NCBI GenBank assembly: GCA_019912425.1
Contig: JAIOIU010000040.1
Location: 1 to 35,060 of the forward strand
Direction: 5' to 3'
Origin: Candidatus Methylomirabilis tolerans
GTDB lineage: Bacteria; Methylomirabilota; Methylomirabilia; Methylomirabilales; Methylomirabilaceae
Length of the DNA: 35,060 nucleotides
Under the pieces are notes generated by a model. That model was not told the origin of the DNA, ran no database searches, and saw only the letters and a program-made list of their open reading frames with translations. Within the stretch, counting starts at the first letter, position 1. Every line of letters begins with the position of its first letter. The translations under genes were made by a program, and so were the position numbers. Of this stretch, positions 1 through 8,727 are shown piece after piece.

Positions 1-56
1 TGCGCCGTTGCCACTGATCGAGCTCAGCGTGGGGCCGGTCCGGCTGAAGGCTGGGA

Positions 57-674
57 TTACTCCTGGAGGGTGTGCAACTGTTCGAGGGACGCGTTGTCTT
101 CGCCGTCGAGATTCAGGGCCGCCATGAATTCCCCGATGGCCAAGTCGCGAATTCCCGACCGCTTGTAGGCAAGTCCAAGGTGAAAGTGAGAGGAGGCATC
201 GTCCGGATTCTCGGACACCACCTGTGAGAATTCCCGGATCGCGTCGTGCCACATCCGTTTCCGCTCATAGATGATGCCGAGGTGGTAATGTACGATCATA
301 TGGGTGGGGTCCGCGTCCAGCACCTTCCCGAAGCTCTGTATGGCCAGGTCCAGCTTACCCAGATGGAAGTAGCACCTCGCTATCCGATAGTGGGCCCAAG
401 GATTAGTGGAATCCAGGGCTAAGACTTTTTTGGCGGCGTCAATAGCGGCGTGGAACATGCACCGCCCGTAATACCAGAGGCTGAGTTGAAAGTGGGCATC
501 GAGGCGCTTGGGATCCAGAATGATCACCCGTTGCATCTCACCAATCGCTTCCTTCACCCGCCTTGCCTGATGATACTCCAGCGCAAGCTGATACCGGGCC
601 TCGAGGTTCTCAGGATCCTGCTCGATGGCTTTGCGATATGCCTCAAGGACTGTTGGGACTATTTCGTCTTGCAT
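57..674 (-). CDS. Tetratricopeptide-repeat protein
   Basis: A protein of about 205 residues made almost entirely of 34-residue TPR units, with repeated patterns such as A-x-Y-x-L-A-x-x-Y and A-I-x-x-F-x-x-V-L-x-x-D-P. Five to six helix-turn-helix units can be counted from about residue 8 to 190. There is no signal peptide, membrane segment or catalytic domain, so it is probably a cytoplasmic protein-protein interaction scaffold; its partner cannot be told from sequence. The start at 674 is chosen over an upstream ATG at 704 because GAAGGAAG lies six bases before it. It lies downstream of the mscS gene on the same strand, with about 118 bases between them. TPR identity is secure; the specific role is unknown. 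Confidence 0.85.
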   Translation of the reverse strand: MQDEIVPTVLEAYRKAIEQDPENLEARYQLALEYHQARRVKEAIGEMQRVIILDPKRLDAHFQLSLWYYGRCMFHAAIDAAKKVLALDSTNPWAHYRIARCYFHLGKLDLAIQSFGKVLDADPTHMIVHYHLGIIYERKRMWHDAIREFSQVVSENPDDASSHFHLGLAYKRSGIRDLAIGEFMAALNLDGEDNASLEQLHTLQE

Positions 675-757
675 ATCAGTCTTCCTTCTCGTCAGTACAG
701 CCACACAGCTATTTTACGTCCGGTCTTCACGGCGGTCAAGGTGTCTCAAAGAAGTTT

Positions 758-791
758 GTCAGTAGTCAGCCTGTCAGCCGATAGCCGGCAG
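758..791. repeat. Degenerate heptamer run (GTCAGYN type)
   Basis: The gap between the TPR and mscS genes holds imperfect seven-base units of the type GTCAGTA/GTCAGCC/GATAGCC. Similar runs of GNCTGAN-like heptamers occur at 20454-20576, 33212-33250 and 33375-33407, so this is probably one dispersed family of intergenic heptamer microsatellites. Confidence 0.4.
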
Positions 792-792
792 T

Positions 793-1665
793 TCATAACT
801 GCTCTTTTGGAGGGAGGCTCTCGATTCGTGTCAGGTGCACCTGTGTAGGATAGGGGACCTCGATCCCTTCCTTCTCAAAGGTCGCTTTAACCCGCCCTCT
901 AAACTCCCGCGCTACCTCCCATTGTCTCTGAGGCAGGGTCTTCACTAGTACCTTGATAATAACCTGGGACTCGCCGAATGACTCAATGCCGAGGACTTCC
1001 GGCGGTTCCAGGATCAGCGGACCTATCCGCTCATTCTCAGCCAGCTCCTGCCCGATCCGCTGCAGCACCCCGATCACCCGATCGATGTCCTCGTGGTAGG
1101 CCACACCGATGTCCAGGGCCACCCGCGACCACTCCTTTGTCAGGTTCGAGACGACCTTAAGCTCGCTGTTCGGGATGAAGTGCACCGCACCACTGTTGAA
1201 ATCCCGCAAGCTCGTCACGCGCAGGTCGAGGCGCTCTACGTGGCCACTGATGTCGCCCGCCTTGATTACGTCGCCCACCGCAAACTGTCCTTCAAGGATG
1301 ATGAAAAATCCGGCGATGACATCCTTGATCAGGCTCTGAGCGCCGAAGCCGACGGCCAGCCCCACCACGCCCGCGCCGGCGATGATGGGCGTGATGTCCA
1401 GCCCGATCTCCTGAAGTCCCATCATCGTGGCGATCATCACGACCACCGTTGTCCCGACGGTCTTGACGATACCGGCCAGCGTCAGGGCGCGCTTTTCCCG
1501 CTCACTGGCCTGGCCAGCCCCTTCCACCGCTACGGCTCGGGCAACCCGATCCGAGGCCAGCCTGAGGAGGCGAACCAGCGCCAAGCTCCCCGCTACAATA
1601 ATCGCCAGGCGTACTCCACCGGTCCGCAGCCATTGGAGGAGCTCTTCAAGCACCCTTGCGTTCAT
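793..1665 (-). CDS. Small-conductance mechanosensitive channel, MscS family
   Basis: About 290 residues, close to E. coli MscS length. Three hydrophobic segments lie near residues 17-35, 60-85 and 95-130; the last is the glycine/alanine-rich pore helix (motif VGLAVGFGAQSLIKD). It is followed by the MscS beta domain with the typical GDVIKAGDISGHVERLDLR stretch and FIPNS. It should sit in the inner membrane as a homoheptamer and release osmolytes on hypo-osmotic shock. The start at 1665 overlaps the stop of the upstream GH57 gene by four bases (ATGA), implying translational coupling. Placement in a glycogen operon suggests turgor control linked to polyglucan metabolism, but that is inference. 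Confidence 0.9.
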   Translation of the reverse strand: MNARVLEELLQWLRTGGVRLAIIVAGSLALVRLLRLASDRVARAVAVEGAGQASEREKRALTLAGIVKTVGTTVVVMIATMMGLQEIGLDITPIIAGAGVVGLAVGFGAQSLIKDVIAGFFIILEGQFAVGDVIKAGDISGHVERLDLRVTSLRDFNSGAVHFIPNSELKVVSNLTKEWSRVALDIGVAYHEDIDRVIGVLQRIGQELAENERIGPLILEPPEVLGIESFGESQVIIKVLVKTLPQRQWEVAREFRGRVKATFEKEGIEVPYPTQVHLTRIESLPPKEQL

Positions 1666-3800
1666 TCTGACAGCGTCACCACCACCTTCCCTTCCCACTC
1701 CTGCCCGGGATCGAGATGGAGGTCCCAGGTCGGCATAGCCGCTACCCCCTGTACGGTTCGTTCGTACCCATCCTCCGATTGTGATACGGTTGCTACCAGG
1801 TGGCTGTACAGGATAGCGGGATGATCGAGTTCAATGCGAAGCTGTGGATCCGATCCTTGGATGGATACGGTGAAGCGTTCGACCTCGGCAGCGGAAGTCG
1901 GGGAGTCAAACAAGACGCACTGATCACCGACAGTGATGAGGGATTGGCCCAAAGCGAGACCAGGCAGGAAGAAGTTCAACTCCACTCCGAAGCGAATATC
2001 CAGACGATCACTTCCCGGATTCTGTACGCGGTAGAGAACAGCGAGACCCCGATTATCCGTGAAGGCATATTCCTTTCGTAGGAGGAGTGGATGGTTCAGC
2101 TCATGGTCGGTTCGAACCTGTCCCAATCGTTCAAGGACCACGCCACTGGATGTCGGCCTGAAGCCCCAGAGGGTCTCGATGAAATCGCCCCGCTCGTCCA
2201 GACGGCCTGAGGCCCAGGCGGAGAGAGGATGGGGCTCAGCAAAAAAGTGATCAAGGAATGCTGCGCGTTCCCATTGATCATAGCAGAGCGCGTTCACAAA
2301 ATCGGTCGGCGTCGCCCGCTGCAGGTCATGAATCCCGGGGATGCCCTCTTGCGTCTGCTGTGTGGGTTGTGCTGCTGCGCGCCTGATCGCATCATGATAG
2401 ACTTCCGGGCGGCGGGTGAGGGTATTAAGGAGGTTGACCTCTCCGGCGAAGTCTGTCCACTCTACCAGTCGACCGCCGCGATGCGGCTGAATTTGGGCCG
2501 AGGAGCGGCTGTTCGAGACCCAGACCTCTGGCGACCCATCGCAATCGAGATCGATCGCTTCCACCTTGAGTGCCTGGCGGCAGCGGATGTAGGCCTCAGC
2601 GCGCGCCAGATGTCGCCAAATTTCATGTCGCAAATGGGGCAGGTAGAGGCCGCCGAATACCCCGTGCCAGTAGCTATCGTTACACTGGGCTGCGAGAATC
2701 TCAAGCCCGGCCTGTTTGGCCTCATGCCCATCCGGAATCAGTCGGCCAAGCGCCAGACCCTTCTTGTGGGCCCGGTTCGCTTCGGGATACCGGACCAGGA
2801 AATGCTTCCAATGTCCTCCGCGCAGATGCGGCATGTACCGATCGGCATCAGGGCCAAGGTGATTCTTCAGCTCTTCAAGCCGATGTCCCCCGCCTGGGCC
2901 GAGGGACCATTCTTCCATTTCGACATAGGAACAGGTAGGCAGGTAACAGAGTCCGGCGGGGCGAATGCCATCCAGCGCCTCGCTCACCGTCTGTAATTCG
3001 AGCCAATCGCCTGTACCTTCAAGCAGGTCCAGGAATCCCTTCAGCCATCCGTCATTGTAAACCCACTTCGCCGTTCCAGGCCAGCCGCCGAACTTCTCGC
3101 CGTCGTCGGCAGCAATGGCCAGCCGCCCGCCCAACCGTGCGATCCAGCGCAGGTGCGCCTCGATCTCGGTGGGTGGGCGAAATGGGATCAGGTATCGAAG
3201 CCTCTTATCAATCGGAAAGACAGCCAGCGACTTACCCTCTGCTTCGGTAAGGTAGTAGTCATGCAGTCGCTCGGCCTCAAATCCTGACGTGAGAAAGGCT
3301 CGGTCATCCATTAAGACATAGGCGATTCCCGCATCTACCAGAGACGGAATAATCGCGCTGTCCCAGATCCGCTCAGTCAGCCACAGGCCGCGCGGCCGAA
3401 CACCGAAACGGGACCGAAGACGCTCGCTCATCAGCGTGATCTGGGCAATTCGGTCCTCGTGTGGGATGGCCGCCAGTATCGGCTCATATAACCCTCCTGA
3501 CAGGAGCTCCAGTTGACCGCGCTGGACCAATTCGCCGATAAGATCGAGGTAATCCGGATCTCGTTGCTCCAGCCACAGCAGAAGCGGACCGCTCATGTGC
3601 AGCGTAAACTTGAGCGCCGGTCTGGCGTGGATGGCCTCAAGGAGGGGTCGGTAGGCCCTGTCCGTCAGCGCCTGGATCACTTCATCAAAATTGCCTAGAG
3701 GCTGATGGTTGTGCAGGACAAACAGAAAACGGAGCTTATCCTGACCGGAGCCTGCCCTGAGCCGAGTCGAAGGGGACTGCCCAGCGGGTCGGTCTGTCAT
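1662..3800 (-). CDS. GH57 alpha-amylase / 4-alpha-glucanotransferase
   Basis: A 712-residue protein of glycoside hydrolase family 57. Conserved regions are visible in order: HNHQP (about 30-34), GGLYEP (about 102-107), WLTERIWD with the nucleophile Glu at about 143, and [12 protein letters not shown] with the acid/base Asp at about 232. A C-terminal all-beta domain of the DUF1925/DUF1926 type follows, as in archaeal 4-alpha-glucanotransferases. It should transfer or hydrolyse alpha-1,4-glucan in the cytoplasm. It overlaps glgB upstream and mscS downstream by four bases each. Residues about 8-21 read [13 protein letters not shown], the in-frame translation of a dispersed repeat (3749-3776) inserted between the start codon and the catalytic domain. 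Whether it is mainly a transferase or an amylase cannot be decided here. Confidence 0.9.
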   Translation of the reverse strand: MTDRPAGQSPSTRLRAGSGQDKLRFLFVLHNHQPLGNFDEVIQALTDRAYRPLLEAIHARPALKFTLHMSGPLLLWLEQRDPDYLDLIGELVQRGQLELLSGGLYEPILAAIPHEDRIAQITLMSERLRSRFGVRPRGLWLTERIWDSAIIPSLVDAGIAYVLMDDRAFLTSGFEAERLHDYYLTEAEGKSLAVFPIDKRLRYLIPFRPPTEIEAHLRWIARLGGRLAIAADDGEKFGGWPGTAKWVYNDGWLKGFLDLLEGTGDWLELQTVSEALDGIRPAGLCYLPTCSYVEMEEWSLGPGGGHRLEELKNHLGPDADRYMPHLRGGHWKHFLVRYPEANRAHKKGLALGRLIPDGHEAKQAGLEILAAQCNDSYWHGVFGGLYLPHLRHEIWRHLARAEAYIRCRQALKVEAIDLDCDGSPEVWVSNSRSSAQIQPHRGGRLVEWTDFAGEVNLLNTLTRRPEVYHDAIRRAAAQPTQQTQEGIPGIHDLQRATPTDFVNALCYDQWERAAFLDHFFAEPHPLSAWASGRLDERGDFIETLWGFRPTSSGVVLERLGQVRTDHELNHPLLLRKEYAFTDNRGLAVLYRVQNPGSDRLDIRFGVELNFFLPGLALGQSLITVGDQCVLFDSPTSAAEVERFTVSIQGSDPQLRIELDHPAILYSHLVATVSQSEDGYERTVQGVAAMPTWDLHLDPGQEWEGKVVVTLSE
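3749..3776. repeat. Short dispersed repeat inside the GH57 coding region
   Basis: The plus strand reads CCTGCCCTGAGCCGAGTCGA, then AGGGG. This is a form of the widespread CCTGAGC...GTCGAAGGG short repeat that often appears in translated proteins as PSTRLRAG. Related copies lie at 20402-20424 and 21917-21940 (minus strand CCTGTGG..AGCCCGGTCGAA). Confidence 0.6.
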
Positions 3801-6025
3801 AGCGCAACACCTGTGGCGGGCTTGAGGATCAACCCGGCTAATGGAGGAAGGGTGAGGAGCAGTGAGAACGGCCGTCCATGCTCGGGGATCGGTTCTGCCT
3901 CAACGCCGCCACCATTCCCGAGATTGCTGCCACCGTAGATTGTGGCGTCTGAGTTCAGTAACTCCACATAGTGGCCCCCGGTCGGCACACCGATGCGATA
4001 GCCGTGTCGGGGCACGGGGGTAAAGTTGCAGACCACGATCATGAAGTCGTCCAGGTCCTTCGCCCGGCGCAAAAAAGAGACGATGCTCTCCTGCCAGTCA
4101 TGGCAGTCGATCCACTCGAATCCGTGCGAATCGAAATCGACCTCGTGCAGAGCGGGCCGGCATCGGTAAAGCTGGTTCAGGTCCCGCACCAACCCCTGCA
4201 ATCCTTTGTGGTAAGGCCCTTCTGCGAGCAGGTGCCAGTCCAGGCTCCGATCGTGATCCCACTCGCGCCACTGGCCGAACTCTCCTCCCATGAACAGCAG
4301 CTTCTTCCCCGGATGCCCATACATGAAGACATAGAAGCAGCGAAGGTTCGCGAACTTCTGCCATTCATCGCCCGACATCTTTCCGAGCAGTGAGCCTTTC
4401 CCATGCACCATCTCATCGTGCGAAAGGGGCAGGACGAAGTTTTCGCTGAAGGCATAGAGCAGACCGAAGGTCAGGTTGTTATGCTGGTAGCTTCGATGAA
4501 TTGGATCGAGCGCCAGGTACCCGAGCATGTCATGCATCCACCCCATGTTCCACTTCAACCCGAAGCCAAGCCCGCCCACGTAGGTTGGGCGCGAGACCTG
4601 GGGCCAGGCCGTGGACTCTTCGGCAATGGTCATCACGCCGGGGTGGTGCTCGTAGACCAGCTCATTAAAGCGCCTGAGGAAGGCGACCACCTCCAGATTC
4701 TCGTTGCCGCCATAGATGTTAGGGATCCACTCTCCGGATTTCCGGGAATAGTCCAGGTAGAGCATCGAGGCGACCGCGTCCACCCGCAGCCCATCCAGGT
4801 GATACCGTTCAAGCCAGAAGAGCGCATTGCCCAGCAGGAAGTTGTCCACTTCCTTTCGGCCGTAATTGAAGGTGAGCGTACCCCACTCGCGATGTTCGCC
4901 CTTGCGGGGATCTTCATGCTCATAAAGGTAGGTCCCATCGAAGTAGGCTAACCCGTGCGGATCGCGGGGGAAATGGGATGGGACCCAGTCCAGGATCACG
5001 CCGATCCCGCGCTGGTGCAGGCAATCAACGAAGTACATAAAGTCTGTCGGTGTTCCATACCGGCAGGTGGGCGCGAAGTAGCCGATTGTCTGGTAGCCCC
5101 ACGAGCCGTAAAACGGGTGCTCTGTGATCGGGAGCAGTTCGACGTGAGTGTACCCCATCTCAGTCACGTAATCGGCAAGCTGGTGAGCCAGCTCCCGGTA
5201 CGTCAGAAAACGACTCCCTTCCTCAGGCGGCCGCATCCACGAGCCCAGATGCACCTCGTAGATCGCGACCGGTCGCTCAAGCCAGTTCTGGCGCGCTCGC
5301 GCGTCCATCCACGACGCATCCTCCCACTGGTAGGCATCAATGCTGAACACACGCGAGGCGGTTCGGGGTGGCGGCTCGAAGGCAAAGGCGAACGGGTCGG
5401 CTTTGAGGGCGAGCGGCTCGCCGGATTGTGACTTAATCTCGAATTTATACAGCGCATTCTCTGAGAGCCCAGGGATAAAGAGGTCCCATATGCCGTTGCC
5501 GGGATGGTTTCGCATCGGATGACACCGGCCATCCCAGCGATTGAAATCCCCGACGACGCTGACTCTTTTGGCGTTGGGGGCCCAGACCGCAAAGCAGACC
5601 CCTGGTACGCCGCCGAGGGTCATCAGGTGGGCTCCCAACTTTTCATAGTTTCTGAGATGGCTGCCCTCGCCCATCAGGTACAGGTCATAGTCACTCAAGG
5701 TTGAGGGAAAGCGGTACGGGTCTTCGATTTCATATCCCTGTCCCTGCTGATCTACGATGCGCAGTCGATAGGGAAAGAAGCCGTTCCGCGTCGGAATAAC
5801 GGCCTCGAAAAGGCCGTCCGGGTGTACCAACTCCATGGGCCGGTCCTTGATCTCGCCATCGGCATGGACGACCGTCGCCTCCCGGGCATCCGGGAGGAAG
5901 GCGCGCACGACGACGCATGGCTCTGCGGCGACGTACGCCTCATGCGGGCCCAGCACAGCGAACGGATCGCCATGCTTACCCTGGACGATCGCCTCGATCG
6001 CCTCAGCAGCAAGCGTGGAAGGCAT
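3797..6025 (-). CDS. glgB: 1,4-alpha-glucan branching enzyme
   Basis: A 742-residue GH13 branching enzyme that introduces alpha-1,6 branches into glycogen. It has an N-terminal GlgB-type module and a CBM48 domain ([20 protein letters not shown], around residue 145). The GH13_9 catalytic barrel follows with [28 protein letters not shown] (nucleophile Asp), [10 protein letters not shown] (acid/base Glu) and [12 protein letters not shown] (transition-state Asp). A C-terminal alpha-amylase beta domain closes the protein. The length is typical for the long bacterial form. AGGAGA lies eight bases before the start at 6025, and a sigma70-like promoter precedes it. It is the first gene of an overlapping operon with GH57 and mscS. 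Confidence 0.97.
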   Translation of the reverse strand: MPSTLAAEAIEAIVQGKHGDPFAVLGPHEAYVAAEPCVVVRAFLPDAREATVVHADGEIKDRPMELVHPDGLFEAVIPTRNGFFPYRLRIVDQQGQGYEIEDPYRFPSTLSDYDLYLMGEGSHLRNYEKLGAHLMTLGGVPGVCFAVWAPNAKRVSVVGDFNRWDGRCHPMRNHPGNGIWDLFIPGLSENALYKFEIKSQSGEPLALKADPFAFAFEPPPRTASRVFSIDAYQWEDASWMDARARQNWLERPVAIYEVHLGSWMRPPEEGSRFLTYRELAHQLADYVTEMGYTHVELLPITEHPFYGSWGYQTIGYFAPTCRYGTPTDFMYFVDCLHQRGIGVILDWVPSHFPRDPHGLAYFDGTYLYEHEDPRKGEHREWGTLTFNYGRKEVDNFLLGNALFWLERYHLDGLRVDAVASMLYLDYSRKSGEWIPNIYGGNENLEVVAFLRRFNELVYEHHPGVMTIAEESTAWPQVSRPTYVGGLGFGLKWNMGWMHDMLGYLALDPIHRSYQHNNLTFGLLYAFSENFVLPLSHDEMVHGKGSLLGKMSGDEWQKFANLRCFYVFMYGHPGKKLLFMGGEFGQWREWDHDRSLDWHLLAEGPYHKGLQGLVRDLNQLYRCRPALHEVDFDSHGFEWIDCHDWQESIVSFLRRAKDLDDFMIVVCNFTPVPRHGYRIGVPTGGHYVELLNSDATIYGGSNLGNGGGVEAEPIPEHGRPFSLLLTLPPLAGLILKPATGVAL

Positions 6026-6064
6026 TTATGTAATCTCCTGTCATTTTGCGTAACCTGGTCCTAA

Positions 6065-6093
6065 AGATAACATCATCCTTGCCTTCATTTCAA
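6065..6093 (-). promoter_or_regulatory. Putative sigma70 promoter of the glgB operon
   Basis: On the minus strand TTGAAA (6093-6088) is followed after 17 bases by TTATCT (6070-6065), about 40 bases upstream of the glgB start. This is inferred from consensus similarity only. Confidence 0.45.
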
Positions 6094-6132
6094 TCGCTGA
6101 TCTTTTAGTGTGATAGGCAACCATCCAAAGAG

Positions 6133-6168
6133 AAAAGGCGGCTCGCGTAAAATGCGAGTCGCCTTTTT
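6133..6168 (-). terminator. Intrinsic terminator after the first small exported protein
   Basis: Nearly perfect 14-bp arms (6133-6146 and 6154-6167, one mismatch) enclose a seven-base loop. In the minus direction the stem runs into a T-rich tract. It lies 20 bases after the stop at 6188. The mirrored A/T flanks could also stop plus-strand transcription. Confidence 0.8.
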
Positions 6169-6187
6169 CCCGCCTGTTCGGGTCCGC

Positions 6188-6460
6188 TCAGCCCTTTGTG
6201 GCGGACTGGGCGGTAAGCTTCCCGTCGGCCTCGTAACTGACCACTACCTTGGTGGCTGACTGAAGGTCAGCTAGGACCATTGCAGCATCCTCTACCACGC
6301 TGAAAGTCACCTCCCGCCCCTGAGCATCTATAATCAGGATCCTCGTGGAGGGGTGTGCCATGATCACCTCGCCGGTGATCAAGTGCATCGCAAAGGCCAT
6401 TCCGGCCAAGGAGAAAACTACCATAATGGCGACAAGGGCGACAGTCGCTTTTCTCCGCAT
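6188..6460 (-). CDS. Small exported protein, paralogue of the next gene
   Basis: About 90 residues with a clear signal peptide: MRRK, a hydrophobic core, and a likely cleavage site after AFA near residue 25. The mature part starts with MHLITGEVI and consists of short beta-strand-like segments; it has no cysteines or recognised catalytic motif. It resembles the neighbouring 107-residue protein in the same order (MRRKA, AFA, H-x-x-TGEVI, VTFxxxxxAxxL). The start at 6460 is chosen because the signal peptide and the alignment to the paralogue begin there. It is probably periplasmic or outer-surface; function unknown. Confidence 0.7.
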   Translation of the reverse strand: MRRKATVALVAIMVVFSLAGMAFAMHLITGEVIMAHPSTRILIIDAQGREVTFSVVEDAAMVLADLQSATKVVVSYEADGKLTAQSATKG

Positions 6461-6533
6461 GGAAGAATCGTCGCCTTCTATCATCGGATAATGTCAGGCT
6501 GACCTTTTGATTTGATAGTCAACCATCACAAAG

Positions 6534-6569
6534 AAAAAAGGCGACTCTGTCGGCGAGAGCCGCCCTTTT
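6534..6569 (-). terminator. Intrinsic terminator after the second small exported protein
   Basis: A stem of about 14 bp (6534-6548 with 6556-6569, two mismatches) lies 19 bases after the stop at 6588 and is T-rich in the minus direction. Sequence and spacing match the terminator at 6133-6168, so it was duplicated with the gene. Confidence 0.75.
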
Positions 6570-6587
6570 CCGACCATTTGCGTCGGC

Positions 6588-6911
6588 TCAGTTGCTGCCG
6601 CGAAGCTTTGCGACGGAGTAAGCAGTAGCCTCCCAGTCGGCAGACTCTCTGTTGTAAGTGGAGAAATCAGCTGTGAAACTGTCCGTCTCTATTGTCACCA
6701 TGTCGCCTGGATTTACAGCATGCAGAGCCATTGCTACCCGGTCCTTAGCAGTAAAGGTAACTGGAAACCCCTCAACATTTATCGTTAGCTCGTTCCAGGA
6801 GGGGCTGACCGCGATCACCTCGCCAGTAAGCATATGGCTCGCAAAGGCCACTCCAGCACAGGAGAGGCCCACCAAGATTGCACCAATGGTGACGACCGCT
6901 TTGCGCCGCAT
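6588..6911 (-). CDS. Small exported protein, paralogue of the preceding gene
   Basis: A 107-residue protein with signal peptide MRRKAVV...AGVAFA|SH and a mature domain beginning HMLTGEVIAVSP. It contains alternating hydrophobic beta-like stretches (ELTINVEGFPVTF, GDMVTIETDSF). The start at 6911 is supported by a near-perfect AGGAGGTGA eight bases upstream; the frame stays open further upstream but without support. A good promoter lies at 6940-6968. It is a tandem duplicate of the gene at 6188-6460. The domain is not recognised; a small periplasmic beta-barrel fold is a guess. Confidence 0.75.
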   Translation of the reverse strand: MRRKAVVTIGAILVGLSCAGVAFASHMLTGEVIAVSPSWNELTINVEGFPVTFTAKDRVAMALHAVNPGDMVTIETDSFTADFSTYNRESADWEATAYSVAKLRGSN

Positions 6912-6939
6912 GACTGATTCACCTCCTTCCACATTGACA

Positions 6940-6968
6940 ACTTTATGTTGCAAATAAGGTCGCGTCAA
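6940..6968 (-). promoter_or_regulatory. Sigma70-like promoter for the small exported protein
   Basis: On the minus strand TTGACG (6968-6963), a 17-base spacer and TAAAGT (6945-6940) lie about 30 bases upstream of the start at 6911. Confidence 0.6.
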
Positions 6969-7110
6969 GAGAAGCGCAAAGAAAGGATGCGTATGCTGCC
7001 TAGATTGGATCAGTTGGATTATCTTGTTGTTAGGCAGTACCCGAGTCTTCGGAGTGACTCCGCCCCGTGGCCTTTGCCGTCACATCCTGGGCCTTCGGAC
7101 CCCTGGGGGC

Positions 7111-7139
7111 TTGACACGGGAGACAGTATTCAGTATATT
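7111..7139 (+). promoter_or_regulatory. Strong sigma70 promoter with possible operator
   Basis: A perfect TTGACA (7111-7116), a 17-base spacer and TATATT (7134-7139) precede the AbrB-type gene by about 60 bases. The -10 region lies in a directly repeated motif, ATTCAG-TAT-ATTCAG-GATAT, which could be an operator for the encoded regulator. The operator idea is inference. Confidence 0.7.
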
Positions 7140-7201
7140 CAGGATATGCTGATGATTAAGAAAGTACTGATACGGAATGACGATCCCAGGAGGTGAATGC
7201 A

Positions 7202-7468
7202 ATGGCGCGGAAGAGAACAGCAACGGAAGGTTCTGGCGGCAACTGCTGTCGAGTCGAGTCCCTCGTGAGTGTAGACGGGCGCGGTCAGATGGTGCTGCCG
7301 AAGGATATTCGCGAGAGGGCGGGGATCCGTCCGGGCGACAAACTTGCGCTTGCGACCTGGCAGGGGGAGGGAGGCGTCTGCTGCATCTTCCTCATGAAGA
7401 CAGAGATGCTGAGCGGGATGCTCCGCAGCGTGCTTGGGCCGGCCATGAAGGCACTGAGCGACGCCTGA
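7202..7468 (+). CDS. AbrB/SpoVT-type DNA-binding protein, HgcAB-associated (HgcC-like)
   Basis: An 88-residue protein. After a short N-terminus with a vicinal CC pair (GGNCCRVESL) comes a swapped-hairpin AbrB domain with VSVDGRGQMVLPKDIRERAGIRPGDKL, then VCCIFLMK with a second CC and a C-terminal helix. The paired CC motifs flanking an AbrB core resemble proteins annotated as HgcAB-associated protein (HgcC), found beside mercury-methylation genes and near some arsenic genes. Neither hgcA nor hgcB is in this window. AGGAGG eight bases upstream fixes the start. It is likely a transcriptional regulator sensing a thiophilic metal or metalloid through its cysteines; the DNA-binding fold is secure, the ligand is inference. 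Confidence 0.75.
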   Translation: MARKRTATEGSGGNCCRVESLVSVDGRGQMVLPKDIRERAGIRPGDKLALATWQGEGGVCCIFLMKTEMLSGMLRSVLGPAMKALSDA

Positions 7469-7607
7469 GGCGACCCCTGTGGCGTTGGATGGGGGGTGAT
7501 TATGTACACTACGCTAATTACGATACAGGGATATACATGCTTGCGCCTCGACCTGATTCTGCTCAACGAGGCACTCCAGGGAACGCCGGCAAACGATAAC
7601 GGTGGGA

Positions 7608-8390
7608 TCAGCTCTCCATGGCCAGCACGCGGAGCATTTCGTCATGGAGCAAGCCGTTGCTGGCCACAATCTGGGGGTTAGACAGGTGATGCGGCCCACC
7701 GCGAAGGTCGGTGACTCGGCCGCCTGCCTCGCTGACCATCAGCGAGCCGGCCGCCATGTCCCACGGGTACAGCTTCAGCTCCCAGAAGCCATCGAACCGA
7801 CCAGCGGCCACATAGCACAGGTCGAGCGCAGCAGAGCCGGGGCGGCGAACGCCCTGGGCGCGCTTCATGAACCTCACGAAATAATCCAGATTGTTCTGCG
7901 TGGCACCTGCGACGTCATTCGGAAAGCCGGTGGCCAGCAGGGCATCCGGCATCGTACCGATGGCCGAGACCTGTAATCGCTTGCCGTTCAGAAACGCCCC
8001 TCCACCTCGCTCCGCGATGAACAGCTCCTCCAGGTTCGGATCATAGACTAATCCGAAGACCAGTTCGCCGTCTTTCTCCACACCGATCGATACCGAGAAG
8101 CAGGGGTAGCCGTGGGCATAATTCGTGGTGCCATCCAGCGGATCCACGAGCCAGCGGTATCCGGAGTTACCATCAAGCCTGGTCCCCTCCTCACACACGA
8201 CGCCGTGATGAGGCAATTTGCGCCGAACCAAGTCGGCAATCGCCTCCTCTGAGCGGCGATCGATATTAGTAACGAGGTTCTTCACGCCCTTAAATTCGAT
8301 GGTTGGCCTCTGTTCCAGTCCTTGGCGAAGAATCGCGCCGGCCTCCTTCGCGGCCCGTAGTGCCACCTCGCGTATTGCGTCGATTTCCAT
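7608..8390 (-). CDS. suhB: Inositol-1-monophosphatase family protein (SuhB-like)
   Basis: A 260-residue Mg-dependent phosphatase. The metal-site motifs of the family are present: EEG (about residue 73), WLVDPLDGTTNYAHGYP (about 90-106) and the C-terminal WDMAAGSLMVSEAGG (about 212-226). It should dephosphorylate myo-inositol-1-phosphate or related sugar phosphates in the cytoplasm; SuhB homologues also act in rRNA antitermination. AGGAGG lies four bases before the start. It is divergent from the rubredoxin-like/cstA/hisN-like genes, which include a second member of the same superfamily. Family assignment is secure, the exact substrate is not. Confidence 0.9.
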   Translation of the reverse strand: MEIDAIREVALRAAKEAGAILRQGLEQRPTIEFKGVKNLVTNIDRRSEEAIADLVRRKLPHHGVVCEEGTRLDGNSGYRWLVDPLDGTTNYAHGYPCFSVSIGVEKDGELVFGLVYDPNLEELFIAERGGGAFLNGKRLQVSAIGTMPDALLATGFPNDVAGATQNNLDYFVRFMKRAQGVRRPGSAALDLCYVAAGRFDGFWELKLYPWDMAAGSLMVSEAGGRVTDLRGGPHHLSNPQIVASNGLLHDEMLRVLAMES

Positions 8391-8560
8391 CTGGCCTCCT
8401 TGTGAAAATTAGTGTTAGTTTACCACATTCGACGAGCAGTGTCGAAGCCTTCACGCCCCCGCCATCTCGCGTTGCTCCAGGCAAAGGGTAATGATAATAT
8501 GTGGGCGGCCTCTGGCATTCGGTATCACACGCGGCAGACGTATTCGCGGAGACCACGGTC

Positions 8561-8680
8561 ATGGCCATCGTCTGGAAGTGCCTCATCTGCGGCTACCACC
8601 AGCAGGGTGACCAGCCGCCAGACCACTGCCCGAGCTGTGGCGCGCCCAGGGAAGAGTTCGTCCTCGTAGAGGAAGACTGA
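8561..8680 (+). CDS. Rubredoxin-like single-domain protein
   Basis: A 39-residue reading frame, MAIVWKCLICGYHQQGDQPP followed by DHCPSCGAPREEFV. It has the two metal knuckles C-x2-C-G-Y and C-P-x-C-G-A of the rubredoxin-like domain otherwise found at the C-terminus of rubrerythrin. It should bind one iron (or zinc) through four cysteines and act in one-electron transfer or peroxide defence. No rubrerythrin partner is nearby. GCGGAG lies about ten bases upstream. The gene ends 47 bases before the CstA-family gene and may be co-transcribed with it. Confidence 0.8.
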   Translation: MAIVWKCLICGYHQQGDQPPDHCPSCGAPREEFVLVEED

Positions 8681-8727
8681 TCAGTGTTGAAGCCCTCTAA
8701 GAATCAGGTAAGGAGGAACGGCACCTT

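Noticed and set aside
2229-2996. Plus-strand frame opposite GH57
   Set aside because: The catalytic motifs of GH57 lie on the other strand, and this frame has no family resemblance.
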